In this document: positions 57,529 to 64,000 of the stretch, piece after piece
Numbering within the stretch: position 1 is the first letter of the stretch
Layout of the letters: every line of letters starts with the position of its first letter
Origin: Rostrohypoxylon terebratum
Lineage: Eukaryota; Ascomycota; Sordariomycetes; Xylariales; Hypoxylaceae
Reading direction: 5' to 3'
Assembly: GCA_022497145.1 (NCBI GenBank)
Contig: MU385891.1
Location: 1-64,000 of the forward strand
Length of the DNA stretch: 64,000 nucleotides
Notes under the pieces: model-generated
Databases searched by the model: none
What the model was told of the DNA's origin: nothing
What the model saw: only the letters and a program-made list of their open reading frames with translations
Made by a program: the position numbers and the translations under genes

Positions 57529-58899
57529 GTACCTACCTACTCAATATCTCAGCATATTCTATGTATCCATATGAATGTGCGCTCTAGCAACACTTCCGCC
57601 GTTGCGGTCCCAGATGAGATATCACCGCATATCTTACATGCTTAAATGCCGTGCTGTCCCGCCATCTCGCCATAATCACCGCGGTACACATGTGAAATGC
57701 CAAATGCACCTAATTAGAGCGCAAAAATTTCAAATCATTAGCAGAGACACGACTATACCGACAGGAGACACCGCATATTACCCGCCAGTCAGATTGAGAC
57801 AGAATACCGAAAACCACCTAGCCTGCCTACCGTAGGTAAGCATGACAGCAATATTTCGCCGTGAGAAAAACGAGCATATCCTATCTGTCAAGTTTTCAAT
57901 AACCTCTTAGTCAACCCAACTAGTTCGATACATTGCCCCGTACGAATGTAACCTAACGATAGCATGGCAATTCGACTTCCCTTTTGATACGCCCATTGTG
58001 GTATCATGGTCATCATGGTTAGTCGTACATAGTACGCTCCCCCAGGCTAAGGCTATGCGAAATGCGGAATACATCCATGATGTACATGCCTGAGGTACAT
58101 GTGCATGTACTTCTGATCCAGATCGACTCGCGACAGCTCGCGACAGCACGAGATAGCGTATGCAGTACGTAGGTACATACCTACATAGTATCTCGACCAA
58201 TATGACCAATATATCCCGGCTGATCCGCATCAAGCATCATCTAGCAGGTAGCAGGGAACTACAGGATATAGAGAACATGACTTGCACGAATAGTAATTCC
58301 CGAGTGGACCAATGACGATAAAAATAACAAGAACCCTAGCAAGAGAAACCCCTGTAACAAACGCTACCATGTGTACATAGTACAATACAAGCTGGGCTAC
58401 CCAGGCTTGTCTCTTTTCTGCAGGACCCCCATTTCTTCCCGCCTCGCAGGGCTCCTTAGGGCCTACACGCCTGCACAGATACAGAGCCACGCTCGTGTAC
58501 GCCGTACAGGTCCGCACTCCAAAGATACATCGCAGCGACAAAGATACCTTACTTACACCCACACACATCCATACTAATCCATACATCCATACTACCTATG
58601 TAGTAGCGGAGAACTAGGGTCTACTACCGCCGCCGCACTCCGTCAATATGTCTCTCTTCCTTTTCTTACATATCTACCTAGTAGGTAGTTATGTACATGC
58701 GCCACAGTACTATAATGTCGAATGACAAGATGCTCAGTAATAACTACCATGTAGCATGCAGCTGGCCCTTTTCCTTGGTTGCAGAGCCTTGTGTCACCCA
58801 CCAATTGTAGATCCCACACTCATATATGTCGAGTCCATCCCCCCAATACAGCCCGTTCCCTTCTGTTTGTCTGAATTTCCCTTGCGTCCGCGCTCCACC

Positions 58900-61113
58900 A
58901 TGATGCTATCTAAACCGGGAGTCAGTATTCGGAGGTTTATATCGCAAAGACGAGTTCAAGATGACTATGATGATGGGGTTACCATTGGAACCGATAGGCT
59001 GGGTAACAAAGCGGGACGGAAAGACGCCGGCGCTCCTAAGAGGCGGCCTTACAGTAAGAAACGAGGGCCGCCGCCGATTATAGTGAGCCGGGAACAAAGT
59101 ATTCATGACATACTGGACCCTTTACCACCACTTCCTACCTACGAAACGCCACGTTCCTCTGCTAGTTCGTTAAATAGTAGCGACCGCCACAACGACTATA
59201 ACTTATCACAATCATTCGACTCAAAGAGATCAAAGTCGCCGCTTTGTTCCCTATCGTCAAAGGAGGGCCATAGTAGAGAATCACTCCAATTCTCTAGCGC
59301 AACGAGCTTTGGAGGAGATGATTTCCCACCTCAACCCCCACCTAAGGGCCACGGGAAGTCTTCGGAGTCTCTAAGACGCCAGATGGACTTGCCAGGCTCG
59401 AACTTTGATCTCACTGAAGCTTTATCTTACCAGTCGGAAAACAAAGCGCCAACGTCAAAGCAGCGTTTACGACAATCAGAATCATTGTCAAGTATCTCAG
59501 ATAACATCCAACAGCTCATCCAAGAGGCAGATGAGGCTTTCAGAACCATCAGCGCTCTCACAGAAGTGCGAATCGCCGAACACAATTTGAACAACGCCAA
59601 TAACACCAATAACACCAATAAAACTTATAAAGAACTACCACGAATACCCACACCCGACCAATCGCCAATATTGAAACCCGCAACCCCTATTCCTCAAAAT
59701 CGAGTGCAGAATCTGCCGCTACAAGTGAACACATCACCACCACTTCCATCCCCCAGACGAATTCCAACGACTTCTACCGGAGTGAAGCGGAAGAAGTCTA
59801 AGAAATCGAAGACGAGGTCAATGCGGCCGAGCCGGAAACCTGGCGCCGCCAAATCGGCGGCCAAAAGTGGACCAGGATGGGCATTGTCGGACAATGTAAC
59901 GGAGCTTTTCAGCGGGAAATTCTTCCGAAGAATCGAGGTAGATGAGATGCTTACGCCGGGTCAGCTAGAGGCGTACAGGCTGCGTAGGATGTCGATAATG
60001 CAATCTGAGAAGTCGACCGAGACCCTCGAAACCGAGTCAAGCGATACTCCGATCGAGCCATTTCACCTAGAAGACCTTCCATCTCGAATAAAATCCTCCA
60101 GCGTAGACCTGGATGTCGAGACGCCGACTGCCGAGAGACCTAACCCGCCAAGTTTCGAAAGCGTCGTGCATCGGGATTTTGCGCTAGAAGAGTATGATGA
60201 GAAACAAGACTCTACTAAGTTGATACTGTCGGGAACAGATATCGGAGAAGAACCGATGGAATATCAAGATGCAATTTTCCCTACACCACCTTTAAGACAC
60301 TCCGCACGGTTCGCTAGGAGAAGTCAGGGGACCCTGCCTAGCATACCGGAAACCTCGGCCGTCACGACACCAAGAGACGACCTTTACAGCCATAGTCTGG
60401 GGAACTCCAAAGATCTTGTTGCCGATTCAAATTACGTTTTCCTTCAATCATCGCCATGCTCCATGACCAGTCCCATCTTCCGACACGGGCCAATTCGATT
60501 GGCAAAATGCGACCTTATCGCAGACATGAAAGTCGGAGCAGACGAAGGACTGGACTGGACCGCATTTCAAATGGCCATTTCCGGGGGCGCCGGAGATTGG
60601 TTCTCTGAAAGCGACGACGTTATTCGCCGCAGAGAAGCGGAGGAGGCCCAAGAACTGGTCGATTGGTTTGATTCGTGGAATTTTAGCCGTCCCGGAGGCC
60701 TCGTTAAGGACTGTGAACTACCCAGTCCCACGAGTACGACGTCTGGCGAAGACTATTCGGACGTTTCGTACAGTGAGATCGGAGGGGACAACCCGTACAG
60801 TCCGCACCACCGATGGCAACAATCTCAGCGCAAAATGGCAGCCGAAAGCCGCCAGCTGGACCGCGATATGTCCGGACTCCAATTAGATACCGTGAAAATG
60901 TTCACCGATGACCAGTCTAACTATAAGACCTACGATGGCCGCGAGAGCTACGCTAGTCTGCCGCAGAGCCCGATGTTGGACCTCCGGGTTATTCGAAATC
61001 CCGAGGGCGATGATGTAGACGTTGTTCCGATGGGCTACAACCTCGGACATGATTTGGGAGACTTTCTCAAATGGGAGGCAGAGCATGCTTATGCTGGCGA
61101 CTTTTACAGTTAA
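58900..61113 (+). CDS. unnamed Ser-rich fungal protein, 737 aa
   Basis: A single long exon. I chose the ATG in the strong context CGCTCCACCATGATG; an in-frame ATG at 58756 would add 48 residues that look like translated leader. The protein is Ser/Pro/Arg-rich and mostly disordered. It has a basic start (SIRRFISQRR), a Pro-rich stretch PPIIVSREQ, a possible coiled-coil near 195-235 (NIQQLIQEADEAFRTISALT), a Lys/Arg-rich cluster (KRKKSKKSKTRS) that could be a nuclear signal, and a conserved-looking acidic C-terminal region with DEGLDWTAFQMAISGGAGDW and EEAQELVDWFDSWNFSRPGG. There is no signal peptide or membrane segment. Function is unknown. Confidence 0.82.
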   Translation: MMLSKPGVSIRRFISQRRVQDDYDDGVTIGTDRLGNKAGRKDAGAPKRRPYSKKRGPPPIIVSREQSIHDILDPLPPLPTYETPRSSASSLNSSDRHNDYNLSQSFDSKRSKSPLCSLSSKEGHSRESLQFSSATSFGGDDFPPQPPPKGHGKSSESLRRQMDLPGSNFDLTEALSYQSENKAPTSKQRLRQSESLSSISDNIQQLIQEADEAFRTISALTEVRIAEHNLNNANNTNNTNKTYKELPRIPTPDQSPILKPATPIPQNRVQNLPLQVNTSPPLPSPRRIPTTSTGVKRKKSKKSKTRSMRPSRKPGAAKSAAKSGPGWALSDNVTELFSGKFFRRIEVDEMLTPGQLEAYRLRRMSIMQSEKSTETLETESSDTPIEPFHLEDLPSRIKSSSVDLDVETPTAERPNPPSFESVVHRDFALEEYDEKQDSTKLILSGTDIGEEPMEYQDAIFPTPPLRHSARFARRSQGTLPSIPETSAVTTPRDDLYSHSLGNSKDLVADSNYVFLQSSPCSMTSPIFRHGPIRLAKCDLIADMKVGADEGLDWTAFQMAISGGAGDWFSESDDVIRRREAEEAQELVDWFDSWNFSRPGGLVKDCELPSPTSTTSGEDYSDVSYSEIGGDNPYSPHHRWQQSQRKMAAESRQLDRDMSGLQLDTVKMFTDDQSNYKTYDGRESYASLPQSPMLDLRVIRNPEGDDVDVVPMGYNLGHDLGDFLKWEAEHAYAGDFYS

Positions 61114-62195
61114 CAAGCTCAGGAGTTATTTTGGGGTTTGAGCATTTTGGTTTTTTTTTCGGGACATTTACATCATGAACAAGGCGCATATGTTTTATTG
61201 GGAAATACTCGCTCACCGCCACAAAACCATCTTTTCCTTTCTCTCTCTCTCTTTTTTTTTTTTTTTTTAACTTGGAATGAGGCCTACGTCGGAATTTTTT
61301 TTTACCCACGCCATTTACTTTACATATCTCTCACTATCATTATACCATTTGTTCTTTCGGGCGTTAGAAGGTACTCGCTCCATACAAAAACGTTACTCGA
61401 TACATTTTGGGAGGTATGCGAAGCGCGGCGCCTAGGTTTTTTTTTTGGTCTTTGATTCTTTTTTTTTATACATATCATCGATCATCGATCGTCGAAGCAT
61501 TTGATTTTACCCAACATACGTCATTTGTATTTAGGTATTTGTCACTCAAAGACTTGAGACTCCAGACTCGGAAGGGACGTTGGTGTCAACTGCTTTCACA
61601 TCGGGAATCTACTAGGGGGCATGGGCTGGGCTATGATAATTGGAGTTCAAAGTGAGGAGTTATCGATTTATCAGGGTGGTGGGTGGTTAGAAACTTACGC
61701 GGTCAGGCCGGCTGGCCGGGTAGTTGCGACTATTCGTCGCACAAAACCTTAGGAAGTTTATTTGGATTTGGGAGAAATTTGATTTTTTGTTAAATATCGA
61801 CTATCGACTCATCTTCCAAAATTACAAACCACCAACTACTATCTTCCAACTTACACCGCGAATCTTCGCTGGTGGTGCACATTACAATCAGAAAGGTGCC
61901 ATACGTTCTTGTCCTTCCCTCCTAATCCACGTCGTCATCCATCTCTGTTGTTGCCTCTGTTGCCTCTGACTTGATAGGACATGTCAATACGATTAATCAT
62001 AACCTTACAAGTACTCGGAAATCCAACAATTTCAGCCGAGTTTGCGTTTCGACTCACCCACCATCTCGAGCCTGCTCACGACTTTTAACCCCTTTTGCCT
62101 TGGACGAAACCTAATTGCAGAGTGGCAGATCGGCATACTGAAACGAGCATGGTTTTGGGTCTACGTCACCCACCGAAAGTTAGGATCACGCCGTA
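61114..62195. other. intergenic
   Basis: About 1.1 kb, with T-rich runs at 61150-61160, 61250-61270 and 61438-61470. It contains the 3' flank of the Ser-rich gene and the promoter of the GH43 gene. No other feature seen. Confidence 0.55.
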
Positions 62196-63481
62196 ATGCT
62201 GTATATCTTATTGAAGCATGCCGTAATGGGTGTATGCCGCGCGTTAACCTCCTTCTTATTGCTAGGAGGCCACGCCGCAGCCATGCAGTACGATAATTCC
62301 GCTCTAACCATCACCAACGTGGCTACTCCGGACCCCTTTGTTACCATATTCAAGGGGCGCTACTACTTCGTAGGTGGTCATCACTCCCAATTACCTTAGT
62401 CAGGACCTAGACTAATTTTGCTTAGACCTTTACTGCTGGAAATAGGGTTGAAATATGGTCCTCTCGTAGCCTGGTTGATATAGAGAGCTCTGCGGATAGA
62501 CATGTAGTATGGTATGGTTAGCTTATTGAGTATGTTCTAAGCGGTGGTACTGACTCATTGCTCAGGACCCCTCCTCAAGGCACTGACCACTCGGCCGACC
62601 TATGGGCCCCTGAACTACATGCTCTGCGCGGCCGATGGTATGTATACTACGCCGCCGCGAACCCGGCTCACGGGAATAAAAGCCACCGGATGTATGTGCT
62701 CGGCGGACCACCTACATCCGAAGACCCGTGCCGCGGACAGTGGGAATTCCTAGGCCGTCTTCATGCCATGCAAGATCAATGGGCTATTGATGGTACTGTG
62801 CTTGAGCTGAATGGACAACTGTACTTTGTGTACTCGGGTTGGCCTTTTGACAACCAAGATGACTCGGACCTCACACAACAATTGTTCATTGTGAGGCTCT
62901 CGGATCCAACGAGCGCATCTAGTCCCGCTACCGTCATATCCACGCCGCAGCATGACTGGGAGATAACTCGCGAGGGCAACGGCACGAATCATGGCATCAA
63001 CGAGGGCCCGCAGTTCTTACAATCACCCGACGGCGGCACAGCTTGGCAGGGATTGGTCTTTAGTTGTGGTGGTAGTTGGACTCACGAATACAAGATGGGG
63101 ACACTCAAGTACCTCGGCGGCGACCCGTTAAACCTGGCGTCGTGGCGCAAGAGTGATGAGCCGCTCATGCAGTCGCGAAGACATGGCCCGGGCCCATATG
63201 GACCCGGCCACGGTTCATTCATTACGCTCGGAGGCCAGACCATAGCTATCTACCACGCTACAGACCATCCGTCTTCCGGATGGGATAATAGGAGGGCTAG
63301 GGTGCAGAGAGTCGCCTTCACAAGGGACGGTCCATATATGGGCAGGTCTCGAGGACTAGACATGCAGAAACAGGACGGAGGGCTAGTCAAACGTATGAAG
63401 CTAAGACTAGGGATGAGCGCGAAGAGCAAGGCCGAGGCAGCGAGCGAGAAGAACTTGAAGATGTTGTTGGGGAGTTGTTAG
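62196..63481 (+). CDS. secreted GH43-family glycosidase (arabinofuranosidase/xylosidase-like)
   Basis: Three exons, 62196-62369, 62426-62511 and 62566-63481, give 391 aa. A signal peptide ends in LLLGGHAAA; the ATG at 62226 (MGVCRALTSF) gives the cleaner signal peptide and may be the true start. The five-bladed beta-propeller of GH43 is indicated by its catalytic residues: base Asp in ATPDPFVTIF, pKa-modulating Asp in WAIDGTVLE, and acid Glu in INEGPQF. RYYFTFTAGNRVEIWSS, HSADLWAPELH, YFVYSGWP and GHGSFI are further family landmarks. It should act on plant-wall arabinan or arabinoxylan side chains outside the cell; the exact substrate is not decided by sequence. The C-terminal 30 residues are basic and helical in character (SAKSKAEAASEKN), beyond the usual domain. 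Confidence 0.93.
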
Positions 63482-64000
63482 GCGGGGTTGGGTTGGGTAC
63501 ATGACGAAGCTAATGAGTTGATTCAAAGGGGTCTGTAGTGGGGGGGTAAGAGGCTTTCGGCGAGTTTGACGTAAAGTATAGTGACCTATGATATGATATA
63601 TAGTATGCTATGATGCGTTATGAGATATTGAGGCCACGAGTAGCTAGTTTGCTATTGCTGATGATAGCAATTAATTCTAATTTAATATCCATACACTGTT
63701 TACTAGATGTCGTATGAATATGAAAGATTTAATGGGTTGCTGGATACTTACCTAGGTAGTACCTACCTACCTAGCTGGTTTGGTTGATTGACTCGGCAGT
63801 AATGGATGGCAATTGTTAGTAGGCGAAGAGGCAGCTCGATTGACCTGATTAAGAAGAGATTAAGTTAGACTTGACATCAAGAAAGTTAGAGGCAGGTAGG
63901 TAGGTAAAAGATTGAGATGGTAAAAAAGAAAATAAAAATAAAAAAAGCTAGAATCATCTAGTCGTCATACCAACAACTCGGTTCGAACCTACTGTTTACG
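63482..64000. other. 3' flank of GH43 gene to window end
   Basis: AT-rich, with an ACCTAGGT octamer at 63750 and TAGGTAGG runs near 63895-63906. No gene seen. Confidence 0.5.

Larger units (their letters stand above)
50132..58899. other. 8.8-kb gene-poor region rich in short repeats
   Basis: No gene I can support over this length. It holds (AAT)n at 50236-50252, T-rich runs at 50660-50750, ACCTAGGT octamers at 51477, 52759 and 54357, CA repeats at 51841-51851, a duplicated TACGGGGTTCCA (52623 and 52693), (GTGGTTT)3 at 55751-55771 and (GGAGCT)3 with GGAAAGT units at 55906-55945. A GC-richer island at 57190-57530 is open in all three plus frames (entered separately). The last kilobase should contain the promoter and leader of the following gene. 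Confidence 0.5.

Noticed and set aside
63975..64000. TCGGTTCGAACC near the window end, possible tRNA T-arm
   Set aside because: The flanking bases do not form a T stem on either strand and the sequence ends at the window edge.

Overview
The window is nuclear DNA of a filamentous ascomycete (Pezizomycotina, most likely a Sordariomycete). Genes are split by short introns (about 45-75 nt) with GTANGT donors and CTAAC/CTAAT-type branch sites. Neighbouring genes lie on either strand with no operons. Several families seen here are typical of Pezizomycotina: DUF3433 membrane proteins, DUF7707 GPI-anchored proteins, SesB/ankyrin NLR-like proteins and ankyrin-subtilases. The genus is not determined. 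All exon coordinates were read by eye from splice motifs and reading frame.

Left part (0.1-17.3 kb) is an accessory, self/non-self-recognition-like region around one housekeeping gene. On the minus strand lies a SesB-type serine-esterase fused to a degenerate NACHT-like core, carrying a one-base frameshift in a homopolymer. UAP1 (UDP-GlcNAc pyrophosphorylase, chitin and N-glycan precursor) follows on the plus strand. Next comes a very long minus-strand protein (about 1,890 aa) with a catalytically dead alpha/beta-hydrolase domain, a degenerate NTPase core, about twenty ankyrin repeats and a C-terminal ZZ zinc finger. After it come an unrecognised 285-aa protein and, divergent from it, a 1,104-aa ankyrin-subtilisin protease.

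Middle part (17.8-39 kb) is mainly housekeeping and secretory-pathway genes: glutaminyl cyclase (M28 fold), oligosaccharyltransferase subunit Swp1, CDP-alcohol phosphotransferase (CPT1/EPT1 type), a DUF7707 GPI-anchored Cys-rich protein, a PX-domain protein (Ypt35 type) and an Mpv17/Sym1 protein. The Sym1 gene has a 163-bp TA-flanked MITE-like element in its large intron. A DUF3433 multi-pass membrane protein and an unrecognised Cys-containing protein follow.

Right part (39-64 kb) holds a conserved but unnamed 331-aa protein, the GCN5 histone acetyltransferase, oligosaccharyltransferase subunit Ost5, the checkpoint clamp subunit Rad1, a small Cys/Ser-rich ORF, an unnamed 737-aa Ser-rich protein and a secreted GH43 glycosidase. 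Two long gene-poor stretches (25.4-30.2 and 50.1-58.9 kb) are rich in short tandem repeats. A dispersed palindromic octamer, ACCTAGGT, occurs 12 times, always outside exons.

The observations I rate highest are: the pair of NLR-like genes whose NTPase cores are degenerate (one also lacks the esterase Ser and His); the divergent pair of ankyrin-subtilase and unknown protein; the 125-codon open frame directly after and in frame with the GCN5 stop codon; the MITE in the SYM1 intron; and the ACCTAGGT octamer.
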